Assembly (NCBI GenBank): GCA_014379165.1
Contig: JACMMG010000023.1
Span: 1 to 8,714, forward strand
DNA: 8,714 bases
Reading direction: 5' to 3'
Origin: Candidatus Parcubacteria bacterium
GTDB lineage: Bacteria > Patescibacteriota > Minisyncoccia > Phycocordibacterales > SBAW01
Part shown: positions 1 through 4,863 of the stretch, one piece after another
How positions within the stretch are numbered: the stretch's first letter is position 1
Layout of the letters: each line of letters opens with the position of its first letter
Notes under the pieces: model-generated
What the model was told of the DNA's origin: nothing
Database searches by the model: none
What the model saw: the letters and a program-made list of their open reading frames with translations, nothing else
Translations under genes and position numbers: made by a program

Positions 1-349
1 GGTAAAACCAGTTGTTAAATCAGTTAAAGCCGCCGAGGGTCTTATTGTGCTTCACGATGACCTTGATTTACCGCTTGGAGCTGTCCGAATCTCATTTGGA
101 CGGGGTTCCGGCGGCCATAAAGGAGTCGAATCTATACAACGGGCGGTTAAAACAAAAAATTTCACTCGCATCCGAATTGGTATTTCAGGAGGCAAGGCAG
201 GAAAAGTAAAAAAACCTGACGTGTTAAGCAAATTCCGCGCCGGGGAAGCTGACGCATTAAAAAAAGCACGCAAAGATGTGCGGGATGCCCTTGAATTACT
301 TTTGAACGAGGGGCTTCAAAACGCGATGACGCAAATAAATTCTCGATAA
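1..349 (+). CDS. pth: Peptidyl-tRNA hydrolase, 3' part (gene cut by window start)
   Basis: Pth releases peptides from prematurely dropped peptidyl-tRNA in the cytoplasm and recycles the tRNA. The window opens inside the gene: base 1 ends a previous codon and the frame is open from base 2, giving 115 C-terminal residues. Visible family signatures are HDDLDLPLG, whose first Asp is the catalytic-site Asp (Asp93 of the E. coli enzyme), then GSGGHKGVESI, then FTRIRIGI. In E. coli the second motif is GGHNG; here the Asn (Asn114, which contacts substrate) is Lys, a difference to note but perhaps normal in this lineage. The C-terminal helix region ends in the basic tail QINSR and TAA. The N-terminal third, with the catalytic His, lies outside the window. 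No T-tailed terminator follows. Family identity is firm. Confidence 0.93.
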   Translation, partial: VKPVVKSVKAAEGLIVLHDDLDLPLGAVRISFGRGSGGHKGVESIQRAVKTKNFTRIRIGISGGKAGKVKKPDVLSKFRAGEADALKKARKDVRDALELLLNEGLQNAMTQINSR

Positions 350-477
350 ATAAATGGGGGGTCAGGGATGCTTCCTAGGGAAAAGCCCGAAGGTGGGAGG
401 GTGGTGGATAACTTCCGCAAACTCTATTTTTATATGGTATTTATAAAGCTACGCAGGGTAGAAGGTAATTTTTTATA
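350..477 (+). other. G-rich gap between pth and pilin gene
   Basis: This gap holds no gene. Its first half is strikingly G-rich on the + strand: six Gs at 356-361, GGG at 365-367 and 378-380, then GGTGGGAGGGTGGTGG at 392-407, which could form a two-tetrad G-quadruplex. Its second half is AT-rich (427-447 and 468-479) and could hold promoters. A perfect TATAAT lies at 474-479 but overlaps the upstream ATG and has no convincing -35. GAAGG at 461-465 is a possible ribosome binding site, 12 bases before the ATG at 478, which is longer than usual. Confidence 0.4.
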
Positions 478-1089
478 ATGTACTCATCAAAACGCGGCTT
501 TACCCCAACACTAACTTTGGCATCACTGCGCAAAGTTTTTCTGCGAAAAACAATGCCAAAGTTAGTGTCGGGGTTTACACTTATTGAGCTTTTGGTTGTT
601 ATAGCCATTATCGGTATTTTAGCGGGCATTGTGCTTGCATCGCTTGGCGGTGCACGCACCGGGGGCAAAGACGCGAAGCGCATTTCTGAAGTTCGACAAA
701 TTCAATATGCTCTGGAGTTGTACTATGGCCGATACGCTACATATCCTTCATGTTTATATTCAGGTACGCCTGCCGGATGTACGGGCAACGCAGCGCTTTC
801 TTCTGCAGTTGGAGGTATGCCAAGTGTTCCAACCGGCTATACGTATGCTAGTCGCGGTTCCGCAGCAGCATGTAACAGCTACCACCTCGGTATATCGCTA
901 GAGGTTGCTTCAAACCAAGTATTGAAAGGGGATAAAGATTCTGCGGTAACGACACTTTGTAACGCTAACAGTCCGGCTGACTTCGAAGGAACATCGGCGG
1001 TAGCGGCAGGAGCTCCATGCAATGCAACTGCGGGCGTGGCACAAGGCCAACCAAGCCCAACCGAAACTTGTTATGATGTAACTCCGTAA
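478..1089 (+). CDS. Type IV pilin-like protein (prepilin N-terminal motif), element-interrupted leader
   Basis: This is a type IV pilin or pseudopilin-like protein of 203 residues. The prepilin motif G-FTLIELLVVIAIIGILAG lies at residues 32-50: cleavage is expected after Gly32, Glu is at mature position 5, and a hydrophobic helix runs to about residue 56. DAKRISEVRQIQYALELYYGRYATYP (66-90 in total) is the usual amphipathic helix of pilins from this kind of organism; then comes a globular tail with Cys at 92, 101, 132, 161, 181 and 198. A prepilin peptidase would process it for a pilus or secretion pseudopilus at the cytoplasmic membrane. The leader is odd: residues 10-34 are encoded by a palindromic insertion (see 499-577). 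Start choice is uncertain. ATG 478 has a distant GAAGG, while ATG 553, inside the element, would give the short leader MPKLVSG without a clear SD. A paralogue follows after 9 bases. Confidence 0.88.
   Translation: MYSSKRGFTPTLTLASLRKVFLRKTMPKLVSGFTLIELLVVIAIIGILAGIVLASLGGARTGGKDAKRISEVRQIQYALELYYGRYATYPSCLYSGTPAGCTGNAALSSAVGGMPSVPTGYTYASRGSAAACNSYHLGISLEVASNQVLKGDKDSAVTTLCNANSPADFEGTSAVAAGAPCNATAGVAQGQPSPTETCYDVTP
499..577. repeat. Palindromic insertion element with TTTA direct repeats, in frame in the pilin gene
   Basis: Bases 503-523 and 553-573 are reverse complements at 20 of 21 positions (the one mismatch is A507 with C569). Between them lies a second perfect hairpin, GTTTTTC (535-541), loop TGC, GAAAAAC (545-551). 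The 71-base unit begins CCCC and ends GGGG, and is flanked by the direct repeat TTTA (499-502 and 574-577; TTTAC counting one base more), which looks like a target-site duplication. Unit plus one repeat is 75 bases, exactly 25 codons. Deleting it restores MYSSKRG-FTLIELLVV, a normal prepilin start. The layout resembles a miniature inverted-repeat element, or the in-frame palindromic elements known from Rickettsia proteins. No transposase is visible in the window. The inverted repeat is seen directly; that it is mobile is inference. Confidence 0.75.
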
Positions 1090-1098
1090 TTAACTAGT

Positions 1099-1656
1099 AT
1101 GAACCTATCTTTTAAAAATTTTAAATTCTTCGAAGTCGCGGTCATTGCCGTGCTTGCAGCAGCTCTCGCGCTGGTTATAACTTCCAATCTCCGCGACAGC
1201 CAAGCAAAAGACAGGGACGCAATACGAATTTCTGATATTGGCCAAATTCGCTTAGCACTTGGAGAGTTTTTCGATGAAAAAGGAACGTATCCGGTATGTT
1301 TGTATAAAAAAGAAGGCTGTACTTCGCTTGAAGGCTCAGAGCATATGAGTATGGTGCCTCACGACCCTTCAACGAATCTTCCCTATGCCTATGCTTCTAT
1401 CGGGACGGGTACTGACTGCAGAACATTTCATCTTGGAACTTCCCTTGAGCGCACGGGAAGTCAGGCTCTTCTTACAGGCGCAGACGCACCGCCGGAGCCT
1501 GACACTGCGCTATGTGCTGGAAGCGAGCATGATTTTTCCGGACTGTCGTATGCGCCGGGCGGAGAACCGTGTAATGCCGATGCCGGCATCGCCCAGCCCA
1601 CCGAAGATCATGAAAACGGAGAGACTTGTTTTGACCTCAAACCGCGCCGACGATAA
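1099..1656 (+). CDS. Pilin-like paralogue with degenerate prepilin motif
   Basis: This 185-residue protein is a tandem paralogue of the preceding pilin. Shared landmarks in the same order are ISDIGQIRLALGEFFDEKGTYP, C-L-Y, the YAYAS segment, CxxFHLGxSLE, a PCNADAGIAQ block and ETCFDL near the end. Its six cysteines (67, 74, 107, 139, 158, 177) match the six of its neighbour, suggesting three disulfides in an extracellular domain. The N-terminus is KNFKFFEVAVIAVLAAALALVI: a hydrophobic helix with Glu in the right place, but Asn where the cleavage Gly should be, so processing may be lost and the protein could remain a membrane-anchored minor pilin. It starts 9 bases after the upstream stop without an SD, which suggests translational coupling in one operon. 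It ends in the basic KPRRR. Confidence 0.8.
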   Translation: MNLSFKNFKFFEVAVIAVLAAALALVITSNLRDSQAKDRDAIRISDIGQIRLALGEFFDEKGTYPVCLYKKEGCTSLEGSEHMSMVPHDPSTNLPYAYASIGTGTDCRTFHLGTSLERTGSQALLTGADAPPEPDTALCAGSEHDFSGLSYAPGGEPCNADAGIAQPTEDHENGETCFDLKPRRR

Positions 1657-1662
1657 CTTGGT

Positions 1663-1690
1663 TTGAGTTTTCGCTCCGTCGTGATATTTT
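1663..1690 (+). promoter_or_regulatory. Candidate promoter for the receiver-domain gene
   Basis: TTGAGT at 1663-1668 and TATTTT at 1685-1690 are separated by 16 bases, a plausible sigma-70-type pair just after the pilin stop. Transcription would start near 1697, about 25 bases before the next ATG. No terminator is visible between the pilin pair and this gene, so read-through is also possible. Confidence 0.4.
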
Positions 1691-1721
1691 AAGCAGCAAA
1701 CGAAACCCATGAGGTGAGCTC

Positions 1722-2165
1722 ATGAAAGTTCTTCTCATTGAAGCCGATAACGATTTTGCCGCTCCTATCGCATACGCTCTAAATAATGCGGATATGGAAA
1801 CTGCGGTTTGCTTTACTGCAATGGAGGCAGTTGGCGCGCTCCAGCTGGAGCCTCCCGACATTATTCTTTTGCGATCGGCAAGAGACTATCATCCGATCGG
1901 CCTCCTTAGAACGCTTAAAGGCATACGTAGAGTGCCGATTTTGATCCTCGAACCTTGGCCTCAAAACGATGAAGAGTACTTAAGGCGAGTAGTGGAGGCT
2001 TTGGATATGGGTGCCGACGATTATATTCGCGCTCCTCAGAATATGCGGGAAATTGAGGCGCGAATTAAGTCGCTGGTACGGCGCACTCAAGAATACACAC
2101 TTCTGGCTCCTATGCCGGTGAGACAAAAACCCAATCTTCGCCTTGTGCCAAAAGTCACTAAATAA
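1722..2165 (+). CDS. Stand-alone receiver-domain protein lacking the phosphoacceptor Asp
   Basis: This 147-residue protein is one CheY-like receiver domain with a short tail. KVLLIEADND (2-11) provides strand 1 and the acidic residues; PPDIILLRSARDY (44-56) is strand 3 and its loop; VPILILEPW (71-79) is strand 4; ALDMGADDYIRAP (93-105) is strand 5; EIEARIKSLVRR (110-121) matches helix 5 of OmpR/PhoB-type regulators. Key residues are altered: the phosphoacceptor Asp position reads Arg51, the Thr/Ser switch after strand 4 is Glu77, and the conserved Lys before Pro is Arg103. Phosphorylation by a histidine kinase is therefore unlikely. No DNA-binding domain follows; the tail ending LRLVPKVTK could be the start of a lost OmpR linker. 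GAGGTGAG just before the ATG is a clear SD. It is probably a protein-interaction pseudo-receiver. No kinase gene is nearby. Confidence 0.8.
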   Translation: MKVLLIEADNDFAAPIAYALNNADMETAVCFTAMEAVGALQLEPPDIILLRSARDYHPIGLLRTLKGIRRVPILILEPWPQNDEEYLRRVVEALDMGADDYIRAPQNMREIEARIKSLVRRTQEYTLLAPMPVRQKPNLRLVPKVTK

Positions 2166-2187
2166 TGACGCAACGGGTCCAAAACGC

Positions 2188-2234
2188 AAAAGGCCGCCGA
2201 GGGAACCCCGGCGGCCTTTTTTATTTTTTTGCAA
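2188..2234. terminator. Bidirectional intrinsic terminator between the receiver gene and rpsA
   Basis: A 12-base-pair stem pairs 2188-2199 (AAAAGGCCGCCG) with 2209-2220 (CGGCGGCCTTTT), with a 9-base loop. On the + strand it runs into a long T-rich tail (2217-2230); on the - strand the flanking As provide TTTTGCGTTTT. It serves two convergent genes. Confidence 0.9.
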
Positions 2235-2239
2235 AACTT

Positions 2240-3364
2240 TTACTTTTTTTCTCCGCCGTAGGCAAGCGCCATGCGCATGTCTTTTGGCTCGAAAAGCGAA
2301 ATAGTGAAGGGGTAGCGTTTGCCGAGTTCCAAGCTGCTGCGGAGTTTATCCTCAGTACCAAACTCGCTTACGTGAACCAAACCCGCGATACCTTCTTCAA
2401 TGCTTGCGAGCGCGCCGTGTTTGTTGAATTTGATGATTACACCTTCAACTTTGTCGCCTTTGTTGTATTTGCCGGTCGCTGTAGTCCAAGGGTTTTCTTT
2501 AAGTTGTTTTGCAGAAAGAGAAATCTTACCTTCTTTAATATCAATTATTTTTACTTTGACAGTATCGCCAACTTTAAAGAAGTGGCGCGGGTCGTCAACC
2601 AAGCCCCAGTCAATTTCTGAAATGTGCACCAAGCCTTCTAGGCCTTCTTCAAGTTTTACGAAGACGCCAAAGTCCACCATGCCTGTTACGGTGCCAGAAA
2701 CTACGTCGCCCACCTGGTAGTTAGCGATAAGCTCTTTCTTTTCTTTATCGTCAGCACCCTTTTCGGAGAATATAAGTTTTCCTTCTTTTGGTGTTGCAGA
2801 AATGATAGAAACCATGAGTTTTTCTCCGACAAGCTTGCGCAGTTCATCAAGAATCTTGTCTTTGTCGCCGTCCATCACGCGCGGGTAGTGTTCAGCCTTT
2901 AGTTGGGAAGCGGGGAGGAAGCCAGCGATGCCTTGCCACTCCATAATGAGACCGCCCTTGTTTGCTTCTTTAACAGCGACTTCAAATTGTCGCTTGTCTT
3001 TAAGCGCTTCTTCAGCTTGTGCCCAGATAATTGCCTGTCGAGCCTCTTTAAGAGAAAGCTCAATATAACCTTCTTTGCTAGTTACAGAGATAACCTTAGC
3101 GGCAATAACGTCACCAGGGTTTGTGCGCTTGATTACCTCGCGCGCATTCATGTACTCGCGCCCGTAGATAATACCGGTACCAAATGGGGGAAGGTCGATA
3201 TATACCCGTGCGCGATCAAGTGCAATTACAGGACCCTCAACGATGTCACCTTCTTTTGGAGGTTCGGGTGCTTGCAGGGCAAGAGCACCCATCTGTGAAA
3301 GAGGAGCTGTATCGATATCTTCAGTTGAGGCCGCGTCTAAGACGGCTTTTTTTGCTGGTGTCAT
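2240..3364 (-). CDS. rpsA: 30S ribosomal protein S1, four S1 domains
   Basis: Ribosomal protein S1 binds mRNA on the small subunit and helps initiation on structured or SD-poor messages. The protein has 374 residues and four OB-fold S1 repeats: about 38-106, 124-201, 216-286 and 301-368. The third is the most canonical, with VGDVVSGTVTGMVDFGVFV and EGLEGLVHISEI followed by VGDTVKVKIIDIKEGKISLS; the fourth has GIAGLVHVSEF. The first two are more divergent, as is usual for ribosome-anchoring repeats. E. coli S1 has six repeats and about 557 residues, so this is a short form, as is common outside Proteobacteria. The first 36 residues are a low-complexity lead. No SD precedes the ATG at 3364; the position is instead occupied by a hairpin. 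It is transcribed from its own promoter at 3517-3545 and ends at the shared terminator. Confidence 0.93.
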   Translation of the reverse strand: MTPAKKAVLDAASTEDIDTAPLSQMGALALQAPEPPKEGDIVEGPVIALDRARVYIDLPPFGTGIIYGREYMNAREVIKRTNPGDVIAAKVISVTSKEGYIELSLKEARQAIIWAQAEEALKDKRQFEVAVKEANKGGLIMEWQGIAGFLPASQLKAEHYPRVMDGDKDKILDELRKLVGEKLMVSIISATPKEGKLIFSEKGADDKEKKELIANYQVGDVVSGTVTGMVDFGVFVKLEEGLEGLVHISEIDWGLVDDPRHFFKVGDTVKVKIIDIKEGKISLSAKQLKENPWTTATGKYNKGDKVEGVIIKFNKHGALASIEEGIAGLVHVSEFGTEDKLRSSLELGKRYPFTISLFEPKDMRMALAYGGEKK

Positions 3365-3513
3365 ATTGCTTTGTACGATAGGGGTCCCTCGTGGGATTTA
3401 CTCCTATGCGCGTTCGCTAATATGCAGAGCATATTAGCTTCGCTCGCTCGGAAAAGAAATCAAGCTTTCTTTTCTCTCGCTCACTTGCTAATAAAGGTCA
3501 GCCCTTTATTAGC
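3365..3513 (-). promoter_or_regulatory. Structured 5' leader of rpsA with four consecutive hairpins
   Basis: In transcript order: hairpin 1, 3513-3503 with 3497-3487 (11 pairs, GCTAATAAAGG arm, 5-base loop); hairpin 2, 3474-3466 with 3459-3451 (9 pairs); hairpin 3, 3438-3429 with 3425-3416 (10 perfect pairs, 3-base loop); hairpin 4, 3407-3403 with 3382-3378 enclosing TCCC/GGGA (3396-3393 with 3388-3385). Hairpin 1 begins at the predicted 5' end. Hairpin 4 ends 13 bases before the ATG, where an SD would be. The only SD-like AGGAG is at 3405-3401, about 36 bases upstream and partly inside hairpin 4. In E. coli, rpsA likewise has hairpins and no proper SD, and S1 represses its own translation; a similar autoregulation here is inference by analogy. 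Confidence 0.65.
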
Positions 3514-3516
3514 CTG

Positions 3517-3545
3517 AATATACAGTATTAAAAACAATTTTGCAA
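3517..3545 (-). promoter_or_regulatory. rpsA promoter
   Basis: On the - strand TTGCAA (3545-3540) is followed after 17 bases by TATATT (3522-3517), a good sigma-70-type pair. The expected start of transcription is near 3510, at the foot of the first leader hairpin. Confidence 0.65.
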
Positions 3546-3608
3546 GATATAAAAATAATGATGCCCCGGAGACAACACGATGCGCGAACGCATGATGTAT
3601 CTCCGGGG
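3545..3608 (-). terminator. Long-stem intrinsic terminator of the small-peptide unit
   Basis: CCCCGGAGA (3608-3600 on the - strand) pairs perfectly with 3572-3564, and the enclosed bases form an inner ATGCG/CGCAT hairpin with a CGAA-type loop. The - strand continues into TTATTTTTATAT (3556-3545). It ends transcripts coming from 3967 and lies directly upstream of, and partly over, the -35 of rpsA. Confidence 0.8.
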
Positions 3609-3629
3609 ACTTGCGGTGACCGTGGGGGT

Positions 3630-3698
3630 TTAGCGACTGCGCTGGAGCGCGAGTCGGTGGCCGCTTCGGCGCGTGCGCCGATAAGACGGTCGACTCAT
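3630..3698 (-). CDS. Candidate 22-residue basic peptide
   Basis: ATG at 3698 is preceded by AAGGGAGG, 6 bases before the start, an excellent SD. The reading frame encodes MSRPSYRRTRRSGHRLALQR plus two residues, then TAA: nine Arg and no acidic residue. It is the second frame after the 53-residue peptide, 56 bases downstream, and ends 21 bases before the terminator stem. The DNA is also full of GC-rich inverted repeats (CGGCGC/GCGCCG at 3667-3680; an imperfect stem at 3631-3655), so it could be a structured 3' region with a chance frame. No homologue is recognised. The SD is the main support. Confidence 0.35.
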   Translation of the reverse strand: MSRPSYRRTRRSGHRLALQRSR

Positions 3699-3754
3699 GG
3701 GGGTCCTCCCTTCTTGAAGGCCTCGAGCGGATGCTCGGGCCGCTCTTCGCGACT

Positions 3755-3916
3755 TCAGATCTTGATCGAACGCTCCATGCCGTACTTCACGGCAGCGTCG
3801 ATCATGGAATCGGTCTGCTCGGCGCCCGGATGAAGATCCGAATGGTTCATGACGTGAGCCGGCGCGAACGACGAGAACGACATGTGAGGCGAATGATTCT
3901 GCAAATGGCGACCCAT
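3755..3916 (-). CDS. Unrecognised 53-residue small protein
   Basis: ATG at 3916 follows AAGGAG with 7 bases between, a textbook SD, and the frame ends at TGA after 53 residues: MGRHLQNHSPHMSFSSFAPA, then a His/Met-rich middle (HVMNHSDLHPGAEQ) and a more helix-like end (TDSMIDAAVKYGMERSIKI). It has seven His and six Met, no Cys, no signal peptide and no membrane segment. Third codon positions are mostly G or C, unlike the neighbouring housekeeping genes. It has its own promoter at 3967-3994 and shares a terminator with the 22-residue frame. Many His and Met could mean metal binding, but that is speculation. A longer overlapping frame over the same DNA is Arg-rich and has no SD, so this frame is preferred. 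Confidence 0.55.
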   Translation of the reverse strand: MGRHLQNHSPHMSFSSFAPAHVMNHSDLHPGAEQTDSMIDAAVKYGMERSIKI

Positions 3917-3966
3917 GTGAATTCTCCTTCATGCATGCCCGGTCAAAATCCCTGGCTGCATTAGCA

Positions 3967-3994
3967 AATCTACACCTACCTAGCTCAACGTCAA
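3967..3994 (-). promoter_or_regulatory. Candidate promoter of the small-peptide unit
   Basis: TTGACG (3994-3989) and TAGATT (3972-3967) on the - strand are 16 bases apart. The predicted start near 3960 leaves a leader of roughly 45 bases before the 53-residue gene. The promoter lies just beyond the terminator of the upstream - strand gene, so the unit looks independently expressed. Confidence 0.45.
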
Positions 3995-4012
3995 TATGGG
4001 TTGTGAACATGT

Positions 4013-4047
4013 AAATAAAACAACTCCCGGCCTCAAGGAGGGGGAGT
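4013..4047 (-). terminator. Intrinsic terminator of the secreted-protein gene
   Basis: On the - strand ACTCCC (4047-4042) pairs with GGGAGT (4028-4023), with an inner CCTC/GAGG pairing, followed by TGTTTTATTT (4022-4013). It lies about 80 bases after the stop codon at 4129. Confidence 0.75.
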
Positions 4048-4058
4048 CGTGTGGTTGG

Positions 4059-4084
4059 GGTGGCGGCGCTTCGGCGCCGCCACC
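4059..4084. repeat. Perfect GC-rich hairpin with TTCG tetraloop
   Basis: GGTGGCGGCGC (4059-4069) and GCGCCGCCACC (4074-4084) form 11 perfect pairs around TTCG. As + strand RNA this would be the very stable cUUCGg tetraloop; as - strand RNA the loop is CGAA. It sits in the 3' untranslated region of the - strand gene, before its T-tailed terminator, and may protect the mRNA end. No T run follows it on either strand. Confidence 0.6.
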
Positions 4085-4128
4085 AGAGTGTGTCGCGATT
4101 TCTCGTTGAATCACCCCAGGACTGGGTG

Positions 4129-4707
4129 TCAGGTGAGGAATGCGATCCGGCCGGGCGCGTAGCCGTCGTCGGCGTCGAGCGCGAGGATCTGCACGTCAGC
4201 CCGCGGACTCGTCTTGGTGCCCTTGATCTTGCCGCCGCCCTCGTCGAAGCCGAGCATCGCCGCCAAGATCTTCTCAGGGTCGTTGATCGCCCCGCCGGTG
4301 CCGCCCGGATCAGTTCCGGTGCCGCCGCCCGGGTAGTTGAACGCCTGCGGGGCGACCTTGACGATCTTGTAGATGAAGACGTCGCGCGCCGTGATCGTCG
4401 GAGGAGTGTCCGTGCCGCCGCCCGGGTCGAGAGCCGCCTGGTCGACCATGTCCCACATGTTCTTGATGCGCTCGCCGGCCGTCATCTTGACGGTGCCGTC
4501 GATCACGCCGAGGTCGATGTCCTTGAAGATCTGGTAAGATGCCGCCTGTGCCACGTTGCCGGCGTAGTTCTGGTCGATGATGATCTGCTTATTGATGTCG
4601 ACGGCCGCCGAAGCAGCGAAGCTCGGCGTCGAAATGCCGACGACCGCAGCGCCGATGGAGAAAGCCAAACTTGGAAGGAACTTCCTGGGAACCCTGCTTT
4701 TGCTCAT
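4129..4707 (-). CDS. Unrecognised exported protein with Pro/Gly-rich linkers
   Basis: This 192-residue protein is not assignable to a family. ATG at 4707 is chosen because GGAAAGG stands 7 bases before it and because the protein then begins with a Sec signal peptide: basic MSKSRVPRK, hydrophobic FLPSLAFSIGAAVVGIS, and a likely cleavage at SFA-ASAA (about residue 31). An in-frame ATG at 4773 would bury the signal and lies on the predicted -35. The mature part has an alpha/beta-looking segment (36-92, VDINKQIIIDQNYAGNVAQA onward, with AGERIKNMWDMVDQAALDPG), a first linker PGGGTDTPP (95-103), TITARDVFIYKIVKVAPQAF (104-123), a second linker PGGGTGTDPGGTGG (126-139) and a last part with a GGG turn. 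The repeated PGGGT linkers suggest separate modules. No Cys is present. It has its own promoter and terminator, is GC-rich, and is divergent from 4864. Confidence 0.72.
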   Translation of the reverse strand: MSKSRVPRKFLPSLAFSIGAAVVGISTPSFAASAAVDINKQIIIDQNYAGNVAQAASYQIFKDIDLGVIDGTVKMTAGERIKNMWDMVDQAALDPGGGTDTPPTITARDVFIYKIVKVAPQAFNYPGGGTGTDPGGTGGAINDPEKILAAMLGFDEGGGKIKGTKTSPRADVQILALDADDGYAPGRIAFLT

Positions 4708-4744
4708 AGTCGGACCTTTCCGATTAGCCTTGATTGGCCCTTCA

Positions 4745-4773
4745 AAATTACCCCTATCTTCATGAACAGTCAA
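4745..4773 (-). promoter_or_regulatory. Candidate promoter of the exported-protein gene
   Basis: TTGACT (4773-4768) and TAATTT (4750-4745) on the - strand are 17 bases apart. A start near 4738 would give a leader of about 30 bases carrying the SD of the gene beginning at 4707. Confidence 0.5.
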
Positions 4774-4785
4774 GAGGTGTAAAGT

Positions 4786-4835
4786 GTCTATAGACGCCCC
4801 ATAAAAAGAGGGGTACCCTTACCTGTAGGGGGCGT
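4786..4835. promoter_or_regulatory. Cluster of inverted repeats between two divergent exported-protein genes
   Basis: GTCTATAGAC (4786-4795) is a perfect 10-base palindrome located 13 bases upstream of the -35 of the - strand gene. ACGCCCC (4794-4800) and GGGGCGT (4829-4835) form a second inverted repeat, enclosing the palindrome GGGTACCC (4811-4818). They could be operator sites shared by both divergent genes, or a hairpin in a transcript. A weak TCTAAT hexamer at 4844-4849 could belong to the + strand gene, but no good -35 accompanies it. Confidence 0.35.
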
Positions 4836-4863
4836 TAAGTTCATCTAATAAGTGAGGTGCGGC

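Noticed and set aside
350..477. Riboswitch or small RNA in the pth-pilin gap
   Set aside because: Only a weak TTCC/GGAA pairing and G tracts are visible; no known riboswitch core and no T-tailed terminator.
2165..2620. + strand frames antisense to rpsA (for example 2165-2620, 2903-3298)
   Set aside because: Shadows of a clear four-domain S1 protein; no SD and no recognisable motif.
3416..3513. CRISPR-like reading of the three spaced hairpins before rpsA
   Set aside because: The arms differ in sequence, there is no constant repeat or spacer length, and the position between promoter and start codon explains them as a leader.
3630..4010. 126-codon - strand frame covering the small-peptide unit
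   Set aside because: It starts upstream of the predicted promoter's transcription start and has no SD. Its composition is Arg-rich, and its last part is the 22-residue frame with its own SD.
4051..4782. Long + strand frame (243 codons) opposite the exported-protein gene
   Set aside because: It is Arg/Val/Asp-rich antisense of a gene with an SD, signal peptide, promoter and terminator; such frames are expected opposite GC-rich genes.
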